Position numbers and translations under genes: made by a program. Under the pieces are notes generated by a model. The model saw only the letters and a program-made list of their open reading frames with translations, had not been told where the DNA came from and did no database searches. From positions 1 through 32,251 of the forward strand of contig NZ_JAIEQY010000168.1 in assembly GCF_019747315.1 (NCBI RefSeq): DNA of 32,251 nucleotides. Direction: 5' to 3'. This DNA comes from Roseococcus sp. Its GTDB lineage: Bacteria; Pseudomonadota; Alphaproteobacteria; Acetobacterales; Acetobacteraceae. Of the stretch, positions 16,171 to 23,804 are shown piece after piece. Numbering within the stretch: the first letter of the stretch is position 1; every line of letters begins with the position of its first letter.

Positions 16171-16919
16171 GCGAGGCCGAGCTGCGCGCCGCCGTCACCG
16201 CCCATCGCTGGCTGCAAAGCCTGCGCCTGCGTGACACCCTGCTCACCGCCGGCCTGAAATCCGAAGCGCAATTGCGCGAGGAGGAGGCGGCGCTGTTCGA
16301 TCCGCTGAACCTCAACGGCGCCCATGTGCTGGAGGTGGGCGCCGCCAATGGCGCCTTCAGCTTCGCCGCCCTGCGGCGCGGCGCGGGCCGCGTGCTGGCC
16401 ACCGACCACCTGGCCTGGACGCTGCCGGGCAGCGATGCGCTCTCCGCCGCGCAATGGGCCGCGCATGCCATGGGCGTGGCGCTGGAGACCGACGCGCTCG
16501 ACCCTCGCACCCTGACGGCTGGCTTCGGCAGCTTCCATGTGGTGCTGGCCACCGGCAGCTTCGAGCAATGGTTCAACCCGATCCAGGCGCTGCGCGGCCT
16601 GCGCAGCGTGACCAACCGGGTGCTGCTGCTGGAGACGATGCAGGACAAGCTGGATGACCCGCGGCCGATCATGATGGCGCAGAGCCAGAACCTGCCGATT
16701 GGCGGGCCGGAGGGCAGCTGGGTCTCCGGCTGGGCACCAAACCCGCCGCTGATGCTGCAATTGCTGACGGATCTCGGCTTCGACCGGGTGATGTATCGTC
16801 ACCACCCCAGCCTCGGCCCGGCGCGGGGTCTCTACGCAGCCCTGCTGCCGGAAGCGCCGGAGGGTTTGCTGGCCGGCTTCAGCCCGCCCTGGACCAGCCT
16901 GACCCACCCGCAGGAATGA
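16167..16919 (+). CDS. Class I SAM-dependent methyltransferase, paralogue of the upstream gene
   Basis: A 250-residue protein clearly related to its neighbour: VLEVGAANGAFSFAALRRGAGRVLATD (54-80) against VIDVGAWNGFFSFAAKRRGAARVLATD. The C-terminal halves also match (DDPRP, GWAPNPPLMLQLLTDLGF, YRHHPSLGPARGLYAA). The block that reads LGVFYHLYDP in the first copy is TGSFEQWFNP here (129-138), losing Tyr and His. SAM binding looks intact, but catalysis or substrate differs. It could be the partner subunit of a heteromer, as tandem paralogous methyltransferases sometimes are (inference). The ATG overlaps the previous stop (ATGA), which implies coupled translation. Confidence 0.83.
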   Translation: MSEAELRAAVTAHRWLQSLRLRDTLLTAGLKSEAQLREEEAALFDPLNLNGAHVLEVGAANGAFSFAALRRGAGRVLATDHLAWTLPGSDALSAAQWAAHAMGVALETDALDPRTLTAGFGSFHVVLATGSFEQWFNPIQALRGLRSVTNRVLLLETMQDKLDDPRPIMMAQSQNLPIGGPEGSWVSGWAPNPPLMLQLLTDLGFDRVMYRHHPSLGPARGLYAALLPEAPEGLLAGFSPPWTSLTHPQE

Positions 16920-17762
16920 TCAGCCGTGGATAAACACCGGGCAGGGTGAGGCCCGCAGCAGCCGCGCCGTGGCACTGCCGAAGATCAGCCGGCTGATCCC
17001 GCTCTCCTGGTCGGCGCCGAGCACGAGCAGCGCGGCCGGCAGGGACTGCGCCTCAGCCAGCAGGATGTCATGCGCGTCGCCGGTCACGGTGTAGCACTCG
17101 GCCTTCATGCCGTGGCGGGTGAGGTAGCGGCCCAGCGCCTCGGGCCTCGTCTCCTGGGCGAAGTCGAGCAGCTTCACCACCTGGCCCTGGGCGAGGCCCA
17201 GCAGCGCGAAGACATGCAGCGTGCGCATCGTGGCCAGGGAGCCGTCATGTGCCACCAGGATCGGGCGCTTCAACGCCTCGCCCGCGGCGAGGTGGCCGGG
17301 CGCCTCGGTGCCCGGCGGCACCACCAGCAGCGGGCGCGCGCCATCGCGCAGCAGCGCTTCGATGGTGGGGGAGAGGCCGTCATCGCAGGCCTCGCGCCCC
17401 AGCGTGCTGTCGCGGCCAATGATGATGAGGTCATGCGCGGCCCCTTCGGCGAGCAGCGCCGCCTCGGGCGCCTCCTCGCGGCGCACCACCTCGAAGGCGA
17501 GGTCACCCGCCAGGCTGCGCGCCTCGGCCAGCACCTGGGCGGCCTCGGCTTCCACCGCTTCGGCCAGCCTCTCGTTGCGGCGGCTGGCGAAGGCGCTGCC
17601 ACCGAGCGGCACCGCCTCATGCGCGCCGCTGGTGTGCGGGCGGTCGAGCACGATCAGCGCCGTCAGCGCCGCACCGGTGCGGCGGGCCAGGGCGAAGGCG
17701 ATGTCGCGCGCGGCGCAGGCGCCGGGGGTGTCATCAAGGGCGAGCAGGATGGAGCGGATCAT
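16920..17762 (-). CDS. Two-domain universal stress protein (UspA family)
   Basis: A 280-residue protein made of two Usp-type alpha/beta domains. The first (about 1-140) opens with MIRSILLALDDTPGACAARDIAFALA. The second (about 148-280) opens with ILVAHDGSLATMRTLHVFALL and ends LGADQESGISRLIFGSATARLLRASPCPVFI. The ATP-binding glycine pattern is only partly kept in the C-terminal domain (GADQESGISRLIFGSA), so nucleotide binding is uncertain. No Shine-Dalgarno sequence precedes the ATG. A TTGCAA (17797-17792) with a weak CAGTTT (17774-17769) 17 bp on is the only promoter candidate, 6 nt before the ATG. A single-domain Usp is encoded at 23313. Confidence 0.88.
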   Translation of the reverse strand: MIRSILLALDDTPGACAARDIAFALARRTGAALTALIVLDRPHTSGAHEAVPLGGSAFASRRNERLAEAVEAEAAQVLAEARSLAGDLAFEVVRREEAPEAALLAEGAAHDLIIIGRDSTLGREACDDGLSPTIEALLRDGARPLLVVPPGTEAPGHLAAGEALKRPILVAHDGSLATMRTLHVFALLGLAQGQVVKLLDFAQETRPEALGRYLTRHGMKAECYTVTGDAHDILLAEAQSLPAALLVLGADQESGISRLIFGSATARLLRASPCPVFIHG

Positions 17763-17809
17763 ACCTGCAAACTGGACTCGCCATGCGTGGCTTGCAAGTC
17801 AGCCCTGGT

Positions 17810-17837
17810 TTGACTTCGGCCGCCCCGCCGATCATCT
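17810..17837 (+). promoter_or_regulatory. Predicted promoter upstream of the MFS gene
   Basis: TTGACT (17810-17815) and TCATCT (17832-17837) are separated by 16 bp. A small ORF begins at ATG 17845, 7 nt after the -10 box. The MFS start lies about 160 nt further, after a GGGCGC-GCGAAA-GCGCCC hairpin at 17980-17997. Confidence 0.4.
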
Positions 17838-17844
17838 TCGACCC

Positions 17845-17943
17845 ATGTCCATGCACCCTTCCCCTCCGCGCGGTGGCCTGGCCGCCTGGCGCGCCTGGGT
17901 GGTTCTGCTGGACCCCGATCCATGCGGCCTGAAACGCGGCTGA
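17845..17943 (+). CDS. Possible 32-residue leader ORF before the MFS gene
   Basis: ATG 17845 to TGA 17943 encodes a 32-residue peptide with two Trp residues (AAWRAWVVLL in the middle) and no recognisable domain. The only support is position: the start sits 7 nt after a predicted -10 box without a Shine-Dalgarno sequence, as at other likely leaderless genes in this window. It may be a leader peptide for the transporter gene or simply untranslated leader. Confidence 0.3.
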   Translation: MSMHPSPPRGGLAAWRAWVVLLDPDPCGLKRG

Positions 17944-18005
17944 CGCCGCCGCCCAACCCACCGCAACCAGAGATCGAGGGGGCGCGCGAAAGCGCCCATG
18001 ATTCC

Positions 18006-19175
18006 ATGTCCGTCATTCTGTCCGCCGCGCCGCCCCGGCCGCGCGCCCAGTTTCCCATTTTCGTGGGGGCCGCCACCTGCGCCTTTGCCGGCGTCTGGAT
18101 GTCCGTGCCGCTCGCCGCCGTCATCCTGACCGAACAGGGGGCCTCGCCCGCGCTGGTGGGGCTTTATGCCGCTTCCGTCTGGGTGGCGGCGCTGCTCACC
18201 GCCCCGGCCTCGCCCTGGCTGGCCGGCTGGGCCGGGGGGGCGCTGCGGCTGCACCAGGTGGCGGGGCTGACCTCGGCCCTGGCGCTGCTGGGGCTGGCCA
18301 CCAATCCGCCCATCGCGCTCTGGTTCGTCTTCGGCGCGCTGCTGGGCATGGCCTCCTGCCTCACCTGGACCACGGCCGATGCCATCGCTGGCGCCATGGC
18401 GCCGCCGGGGCGCGAGGGGCAGTTCCTGGGCATCTACCAGACCTTCATCTCGGCCGCGATCGGCGGCGGGCCGGCGGTGCTCTGGCTCTCCGGCGTGCAA
18501 TCGGGCGCCTTTGCCGCCTCGGCCGGGCTCATGGTGATGGGCTTCGGGCTGACGCTGCTGCTGCGCGAGGTGCCGGGCGCCGCGCCGCGCCGCATGCGCC
18601 TCTCCTGGCTGCGGCTGCGGCCGGTGGCCCTGATGATGCTGCCCCCGGCCGGGGCGGCCATGCTCTGCGGCGCGCTGGAGGGCACGGCGGGCGCGGTGTT
18701 TCCGGTGCAGGGGCTGGCGCTCGGCCTGGGCGCGGCCGCGGCGGCAACCATCGTGGTGGCCACGGGTTTCGGGAATATGCTGGCGCAATACCCGGTGGGC
18801 ATGGCGGCGGACCGCTTCGGCACGCATCGCGCGCTGCTGGGCTGTGCCGTGGCGGTGGCGCTGGGCGCGCTGCTCTGGCCCTGGCTGGCGCCGGGCTGGG
18901 GCATCTGGCCGGTGCTGGCCATCTGGGGCGGGGCGGCGGGTGCCATCTACACGCTCGGCATGGTCCGCGCGGTGCAGCGCTTCGCAGGGCCGGCGCGGGC
19001 CTTGGGCATGGCCGGGCTGAACACGGCCTATCTGCTGGGCGGCGCGCTGGGCGCCCCGTTGGGCGGGTTGCTGCTGGAGGCGGTGCCCGGCTGGGGCCTG
19101 CCGCTCGCCGTGGCGGTGGTGGCCCTGGGCGGTGGCCTGGCCCTCAGCCTGGCGGCGCTGCGGCGCGGGGTATGA
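18006..19175 (+). CDS. MFS transporter, YcaD-like
   Basis: A 389-residue major facilitator with about 12 membrane spans. The resemblance to YcaD is best in the second half: CGALEGTAGAVFPVQGLALGLGAAAAATI, then QYPVGMAADRFGTHRALLGC, the conserved cytoplasmic loop motif (G-x-x-x-D-R-x-G). ATG 18006 is preferred; an in-frame ATG at 17922 would add a Pro-rich stretch with no membrane character. No strong ribosome binding site is seen. Substrate unknown. Its stop overlaps an ATG in the frame of the next gene, so the MORN protein is likely co-transcribed. Confidence 0.88.
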   Translation: MSVILSAAPPRPRAQFPIFVGAATCAFAGVWMSVPLAAVILTEQGASPALVGLYAASVWVAALLTAPASPWLAGWAGGALRLHQVAGLTSALALLGLATNPPIALWFVFGALLGMASCLTWTTADAIAGAMAPPGREGQFLGIYQTFISAAIGGGPAVLWLSGVQSGAFAASAGLMVMGFGLTLLLREVPGAAPRRMRLSWLRLRPVALMMLPPAGAAMLCGALEGTAGAVFPVQGLALGLGAAAAATIVVATGFGNMLAQYPVGMAADRFGTHRALLGCAVAVALGALLWPWLAPGWGIWPVLAIWGGAAGAIYTLGMVRAVQRFAGPARALGMAGLNTAYLLGGALGAPLGGLLLEAVPGWGLPLAVAVVALGGGLALSLAALRRGV

Positions 19176-19207
19176 TAGGCAAGAGGCCGGAATTGAGGGT
19201 TTGCATC

Positions 19208-19849
19208 ATGCGTTGGTTTCTTCTGCTGCTGTTCGTCTCCACCGGCGCCCTGGCCCAGCCGGCGGCGCCGCCCGCCCAGGCGCGCCCCGCGCCTCCCCCC
19301 GCTGATTCCATCGCCGGGGTGGGAAAGGCCGGCTGGACGGTCGATGAACGCAATGGCTGCTGGGTCTGGAACCCCAACCCGCAGGTCGAGGAAATCGTGA
19401 TCTGGAACGGCCTCTGCGAGGAGGGGCCGGCCCAGGGCGATGGCCTGCTGGAATGGCGCTTCACCGAGGGCGGCCAGCCGCGCGGCGAACGCTATGTCGG
19501 CGGCATGGCGCGCGGCCGCATGCATGGGCTGGGCACCTTCCTGGACGCCCAGGGCACGGTCTACCAGGGCGAATGGCAGGAAGGGCGCGAGAATGGCCTG
19601 GGCCTGCGCGTCTGGGTGATCGGCCGCTATGAGGGCCAGTGGCGCGACGGCAAGCGGCATGGCCGCGGCATCATGTTCTGGATCAACGGCAATCTCTACC
19701 GCGGCGAGTTCCGTGACGACCTGCCCGAAGGCCTCGGTGAGTATTTCAGCGTGGAGGGCGGCTGGTTCCGCGGCACCTGGCTGGCCGGCTGCTTCCGCGA
19801 GGGCGAACGCCAGGCCGCCATCGGCCGCCCGCTGGAGGAATGCCCTTAG
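19208..19849 (+). CDS. Secreted MORN-repeat protein
   Basis: A 213-residue exported protein. It has a signal peptide (MRWFLLLLFVSTGALAQ) and a Pro/Ala-rich linker to about residue 35. At least four MORN-type repeats follow: GERYVGGMARGRMHGLGTF, YQGEWQEGRENGLGLRVW, YEGQWRDGKRHGRGIMFW and YRGEFRDDLPEGLGEYF, with a degenerate fifth (WFRGTWLAGCF). The start at 19208 is chosen for the signal peptide and an upstream GAGGG; an ATG at 19172 is in frame but adds a charged stretch. Two Cys pairs could form disulfides. MORN repeats often bind lipids or scaffolds; the specific role is unknown. Confidence 0.85.
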   Translation: MRWFLLLLFVSTGALAQPAAPPAQARPAPPPADSIAGVGKAGWTVDERNGCWVWNPNPQVEEIVIWNGLCEEGPAQGDGLLEWRFTEGGQPRGERYVGGMARGRMHGLGTFLDAQGTVYQGEWQEGRENGLGLRVWVIGRYEGQWRDGKRHGRGIMFWINGNLYRGEFRDDLPEGLGEYFSVEGGWFRGTWLAGCFREGERQAAIGRPLEECP

Positions 19850-19859
19850 GGGCTGCTGT

Positions 19860-21380
19860 TCAACCGCCCAGCAGCCGCACCAGCGCGTCATCCAGCAGGG
19901 GCCCGTCATCCCGGGCTTCCAGCGCGGCCTCGGCGAAGACGCTGTAGCCATCGCCGCCGCGCCGCAGGAAATTATTGGTGGCGACGCGATAGGCGCGCGG
20001 CGGGTCGAGCGGCGCCCAGGCACCATCCGCGCCGCGTATCTCCGCCACCACCACCCGGCTGCCGGGCGGGCGGGCGGCATCGGCGGTGAAGCGCAGCCCA
20101 GCCAACTGCGGGAAACGGCCGGAGGGTGCGGGCAGCCGCCCAAGCCCATTCTCCAGCGCTTCGATCAGCGCGGAACCGCGCAGCATCACCAGCGCCGTCG
20201 TATTGCCGAAAGGCAGGGCGGAGAGCACATCGCCCAGCGTCACCTCGCCCTCCGGCAGGCCGGCGCGGACGCCGCCGCCATTCTGCCAGCCGATCTCGGC
20301 CTCCACCGCGCGGCGCATCGCCTCGGCCACCAGCGCGCCGATCTCGCAGGGGGCGGCGCCGCAGCCGGCATTGCTGAGCGCCGCCGGCAGCCGCGCCACC
20401 ACGCGCCGGCGGATCGCCTCCAGCGGCGCCGCCAGCTGCGCGACCAGCGCCGCCACCGCCCGGTCCTCGATGATATCAGCCGTCAATTCGCGCATCACCT
20501 GGGCGGAAAGCGCCACGCGCCCATCCGGAGCGAGGTCGAGATCGAGCCGCCCGAGGAACCGCCCATGCGCCCCCGCCTGGGCGATCAGCACGGGGCGGTC
20601 GGGCCCATCCACCACCACGGGCGGCGCCACCAGCGTGTGGGAATGCCCGCCGAGGATCACATCCACCCCCGCCACCTCGGCCGCCAGCCGGCGATCCGCG
20701 GCCAGGCCGAGATGCGAGAGCAACACCACCGTCGCCGGCCCCTCGCGCCGCGCTTCCCAGACGGCGCGGTTCGCCGCCTCCATCGGGTCGGTGAAGCGCA
20801 GGTTGGGCCCGGGCGAGGAAATGCCGGGCGTATCCGGCGTGGTCAGCCCCACCACCACCACGCGCATCGCCTCCCGCCGGAAGGCGATGGTGGGGCGGAT
20901 TTTCCCCGCCAGCGCGGGCTCGGCCGTCGCATCGAGATTGGCGGAGAGGACCGGGAAAGGAACGGCGGCGATGTAGCGGGCCAGCACCTCCGGCCCCAAA
21001 TCGAATTCGTGATTGCCCAGCGCGAAGGCCTGGACCCCCCAGCCGCGCTGCACCTGCGCCTCGGCCTGGCCCTCGTGATGCGCGAAGAACAGCGTGCCGA
21101 GGAAGGCATCACCCGCCTCCAGCAGCAGCGCGGCGCGGCCCTCGGCGCGGGCGGCCTCCCGCGCCTCGGCGATGGCGGTGGCCATGCGGGCCGAGCCGCC
21201 GAAGCAGGTCTCGCCAACCCGGCATGCGGCGGAGGTGGCGGCGATGGGCTCATGCCGGCTGTGGAAATCATTGAGGTGCAGCAGGGCCATGCGCGTGGTG
21301 GCCTGCGCCTGGGCCGGGCGCAGCGCCGGGGCGGCCACCAGGGTGGGGAGCAGGGCGGGCAGGGCACGACGGCGGAGCAT
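19860..21380 (-). CDS. Exported 5'-nucleotidase / UshA-type metallophosphoesterase
   Basis: A 506-residue periplasmic phosphoesterase. The N-terminus is an export signal (MLRRRALPALLPTLVAAPAL...AQAQA), with an Arg-rich start but no full twin-arginine motif. The metallophosphatase domain shows the ordered metal motifs LLHLNDFHSRHE, LEAGDAFLG, ALGNHEFDLG, VLLSHLG and GGHSHT. The C-terminal 5'-nucleotidase domain (about 300-480) contains GGGVRAGLPEGEVTLGDVLSALPFGN and NNFLRRGGDGYSVF. It would dephosphorylate nucleotides or related esters for phosphate or nucleoside scavenging. It ends 10 bp from the convergent MORN gene. Confidence 0.93.
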   Translation of the reverse strand: MLRRRALPALLPTLVAAPALRPAQAQATTRMALLHLNDFHSRHEPIAATSAACRVGETCFGGSARMATAIAEAREAARAEGRAALLLEAGDAFLGTLFFAHHEGQAEAQVQRGWGVQAFALGNHEFDLGPEVLARYIAAVPFPVLSANLDATAEPALAGKIRPTIAFRREAMRVVVVGLTTPDTPGISSPGPNLRFTDPMEAANRAVWEARREGPATVVLLSHLGLAADRRLAAEVAGVDVILGGHSHTLVAPPVVVDGPDRPVLIAQAGAHGRFLGRLDLDLAPDGRVALSAQVMRELTADIIEDRAVAALVAQLAAPLEAIRRRVVARLPAALSNAGCGAAPCEIGALVAEAMRRAVEAEIGWQNGGGVRAGLPEGEVTLGDVLSALPFGNTTALVMLRGSALIEALENGLGRLPAPSGRFPQLAGLRFTADAARPPGSRVVVAEIRGADGAWAPLDPPRAYRVATNNFLRRGGDGYSVFAEAALEARDDGPLLDDALVRLLGG

Positions 21381-21477
21381 GGCGGGTCCCGGATTGGCGG
21401 CTCATCTGCGGCCGAAACCCATCTTCATGCAAGCCGGATGCGCATGACGCCTTTTCTGCCCTTGCCATGCCATGTTT

Positions 21478-21499
21478 GGAGGTGAAGGGTAGCACCTCC
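21478..21499 (+). promoter_or_regulatory. Hairpin sequestering a strong Shine-Dalgarno-like sequence before tauE
   Basis: GGAGGT (21478-21483) pairs exactly with ACCTCC (21494-21499) across a 10-nt loop. The SD-like GGAGGTGA is too far (more than 30 nt) from the preferred TTG start at 21518. A TTGCCA at 21462-21467 could be a -35 box, in which case only part of the hairpin would be transcribed. Confidence 0.35.
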
Positions 21500-21517
21500 C
21501 TCGGTTGGTTGCGTCGC

Positions 21518-22426
21518 TTGCAGGTCTATCTGCCCATCGCCGAAATGAGCGTGGATGCCCTCATGCTGGTGGGCATCGGTTTTGTCGTGGGCTGGCTTTC
21601 GGGCCTCTTCGGCGTGGGCGGCGGCTTTTTGCTGACGCCGGTGCTGATGCTGATCGGCATTCCCTCCACCGTCGCCGTTGCCTCGGGCGCCAACCAGACA
21701 CTGGGCGCCTCGGTCTCGGGCCTCATCGCCCAGGCGCGGCGGCAGAATGTGGATTGGCAGATGGGTGGCGTGCTGGTCGCGGGCGGCCTGGTGGGCAGCG
21801 TGGTGGGCGTGCAGATCTTCGCCCTGCTGCGCCGCGCGGGCCAGGTGGATGCGGCGGTCGCCATCTTCTACGTGGTGGTGCTGGGCGCCGTGGGCAGCCT
21901 GATGATGATGGAGAGCCTGCGCGCCATCCGCCGCCGCTCCCGCGCGCAGCCGATGCGGCGGAGCAATCATTCCTGGGCGCATGGGCTGCCGCTCAAGATC
22001 CGCTTCCGCAAGAGCCGCCTCTACATCTCCATCATCCCGCCGCTGCTGGTCGGCTTCGTCATCGGCATCCTCTCGGCCATCATGGGCGTGGGCGGCGGCT
22101 TCATGCTGGTGCCGGCGATGATCTACATCCTCGGCATGCCCACGGCGGTGGTGATCGGCACCTCGCTGTTCCAGGTGGTCTGCGTCACCGCCTCGGTCAC
22201 CTTCCTGCAGGCCATCCAGGTGGGCGGCGTGGACATCGTGCTGACCTTGCTGCTGCTGCTGGGCGGCGTGGCCGGGGCGCAATTCGGCGCGGCCATGGGC
22301 GGCAAGCTGCGCGGCGAGGAAACCCGCGCCCTGCTCGGCCTGCTGGTGCTGGCGGTGGCGGGCTCGCTTCTTTGGGACCTGTTGCGCGTGCCGGAGAATC
22401 TGTTCTCCGTGGGGCCCGCCTGGTGA
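21518..22426 (+). CDS. TauE/SafE-family sulfite (organosulfonate) exporter
   Basis: A 302-residue membrane protein with about eight spans in two repeats. Each repeat has the family glycine motif: VGWLSGLFGVGGGFLLTPVLM (about 20-40) and IGILSAIMGVGGGFMLVPAMIY. TTG 21518 is preferred because the resulting N-terminus (QVYLPIAEMSVDALML) matches the conserved start of this subgroup as I recall it. ATG 21467 is in frame and would add 17 charged residues; ATG 21545 would cut the conserved block. Members export sulfite or related anions. It overlaps the TIGR02186 gene by 4 bp; these two families commonly travel together in alphaproteobacteria. Confidence 0.88.
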   Translation: MQVYLPIAEMSVDALMLVGIGFVVGWLSGLFGVGGGFLLTPVLMLIGIPSTVAVASGANQTLGASVSGLIAQARRQNVDWQMGGVLVAGGLVGSVVGVQIFALLRRAGQVDAAVAIFYVVVLGAVGSLMMMESLRAIRRRSRAQPMRRSNHSWAHGLPLKIRFRKSRLYISIIPPLLVGFVIGILSAIMGVGGGFMLVPAMIYILGMPTAVVIGTSLFQVVCVTASVTFLQAIQVGGVDIVLTLLLLLGGVAGAQFGAAMGGKLRGEETRALLGLLVLAVAGSLLWDLLRVPENLFSVGPAW

Positions 22427-23313
22427 GGGTGTTTTGCGCCCTCAAGCGCCCCGCGCCGCAGGCGCGCGTCCCGCGCGACGCGCTCCCTCCGGTCGCTGGG
22501 CTTACGGCCCTCAGCCATGTTGCGCTGGCGGGTCACTCATGGCGTGGCCGCCAGCCGCTTTACGGCCGGATTCTTGGGGCATGGCTCCTGGTCCTGGCTG
22601 GGGTGGTCTGGTCTGGCAGCGCGCTGGCCCAGCCTTCCGAGCTGGTCGCGCGCCTCTCCACCGAGCGCGTGGCCATCACCACCGCCTTCGTGGGCGAGAG
22701 CATCCTCGTCTTCGGCAGCACGGAGGAGGCGCTGGGCCCGGGCGGCGACGAGGTGATCGTGCTGGCGCGTGGCCCCTCCCGCCCCTTCGTGGTGCGCCGC
22801 AAGGTCGAGGTGCTGGGCCTCTGGTTCAATGGGCCCTCGGCGCGCTTCGAGAATGTGCCGGGCTTCTACGCCGTGGCCGGCACGCGCCCCGCGGCCCTGC
22901 TGCTGCCCGAGGAGATGCGCCGCGCCCGTGGCATCGGCCTGGGCACCCTGCCGCTGGTCTCGACCGGCGCGCGCGCGCCCGGCTTCCGTTCCGCCCTGGT
23001 GGAGCTGAAGCGCTCGGCCGGCCTCTGGCAGGAGGATGCGCAGCCGATCGAGATTGCCGGCTCCCGCCTGTTCAACCTGCGCCTGCCCCTGCCCTCCACC
23101 GTCCAGCCCGGCAGCTACCAGGTGGAGGTGATGCTGGTCCGCGCCCGCCGCATTATCGCGACAGAGCAGCTGGGCTTCATCGTGGAGCGCGTGGGCACCG
23201 CTGCCGAAATCGAAAGGCTCGCCCGCGGGCAGCCGGCGCTCTACGCTCTGCTCTGCATCGTGCTGGCGGCCCTGGCGGGCTGGCTGGGCTCGGTGCTCTT
23301 CCGGAGGAGCTGA
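22423..23313 (+). CDS. TIGR02186-family protein, membrane-anchored
   Basis: A 296-residue protein if read from GTG 22423, which overlaps the tauE stop. The family domain starts with SELVARLSTERVAITTAFVGESILVFG (about residues 71-97) and ends with a C-terminal membrane span (ALYALLCIVLAALAGWLGSVLF). A signal-like hydrophobic stretch (LGAWLLVLAGVVWSGSALAQ) sits at about 50-69, far from the start. The first 45 residues come from a GC-rich repeat-like tract, and there is no ATG, GTG or TTG between 22429 and that signal. The true start is therefore uncertain. The protein probably faces the periplasm and assists the TauE transporter (inference). Confidence 0.8.
   Translation: MRVFCALKRPAPQARVPRDALPPVAGLTALSHVALAGHSWRGRQPLYGRILGAWLLVLAGVVWSGSALAQPSELVARLSTERVAITTAFVGESILVFGSTEEALGPGGDEVIVLARGPSRPFVVRRKVEVLGLWFNGPSARFENVPGFYAVAGTRPAALLLPEEMRRARGIGLGTLPLVSTGARAPGFRSALVELKRSAGLWQEDAQPIEIAGSRLFNLRLPLPSTVQPGSYQVEVMLVRARRIIATEQLGFIVERVGTAAEIERLARGQPALYALLCIVLAALAGWLGSVLFRRS
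22430..22520 (+). repeat. GC-rich repeat-like tract at the 5' end of the TIGR02186 gene
   Basis: Complementary GC-rich runs follow one another here (GCGCCCCGCGCCGCAGGCGCGC, split as GCGC/GCGC arms, then CCCGCGCGACGCG). The translated residues (RPAPQARVPRDALPPVAG) look unlike the rest of the protein. It may be an interspersed repeat of this genome inserted between tauE and its partner. A genome-wide copy count is needed to tell. Confidence 0.35.
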
Positions 23314-23804
23314 TGCCCGAACTTGCCGCCGAACGTGCCCGGCGCGACCGCGTCTTCCTGGTGGTGGTGGATGACAGCCCCGAGCGCGCCGTCGCCCTGC
23401 GCTATGCCGCCCTGCGCGCCGCCAAGTCGGGCGGGCGGGTCGCGCTGCTGCGCGTGATCGAGCCGGTCGAGCAGAGCGAATGGGCCGGCATCGGCGCCAT
23501 GATGGCCGAGGAGCAGCGCGAGGAGGCGGAGGCGATGCTCGCGGGCCTTGCCGCCCAGGTGCGCGAGATCACCGGTGGCCTGCCCATCCTGATCACCCGC
23601 GAGGGCAAGGTGGCCGAGGAGCTGCTGGCCCTGCTGGAGGAGGATCCGCGCATCTCCATCCTGGTGCTGGCGACGGCCGCGAATGCCAAGGGGCCGGGGC
23701 CGCTGGTCACGGCGCTGACCGGGCGCCTCGCCGCGCGCATGACGGTGCCGATGACGGTGGTGCCCGGCGGGATGAGCGATGCGGAGCTTGACCGCGTGAC
23801 ATGA
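23313..23804 (+). CDS. Universal stress protein, single domain
   Basis: A 163-residue Usp-family protein. It opens with RDRVFLVVVDDSPERAVALRYAALRAAKSGGRVALLRVIEP, a typical first strand and helix. The end ILVLATAANAKGPGPLVTALTGRLAARMTVPMTVVPG lacks the full ATP-binding glycine pattern (GxxGxG), so it may belong to the non-ATP-binding group. ATG 23313 follows a strong GGAGGAG (23303-23309) and abuts the TIGR02186 stop. It belongs to a tight operon with tauE, TIGR02186 and DUF2459. Confidence 0.88.
   Translation: MPELAAERARRDRVFLVVVDDSPERAVALRYAALRAAKSGGRVALLRVIEPVEQSEWAGIGAMMAEEQREEAEAMLAGLAAQVREITGGLPILITREGKVAEELLALLEEDPRISILVLATAANAKGPGPLVTALTGRLAARMTVPMTVVPGGMSDAELDRVT

Noticed and set aside
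17922..18005. Longer MFS protein starting at ATG 17922
   Set aside because: It adds a Pro-rich, charged stretch not expected before the first membrane span, with no ribosome binding site.
19629..21485. Plus-strand open frame of 618 codons opposite the 5'-nucleotidase gene
   Set aside because: The minus-strand frame has a signal peptide and all metallophosphatase motifs; the plus-strand translation is low-complexity Arg/His/Ala sequence.
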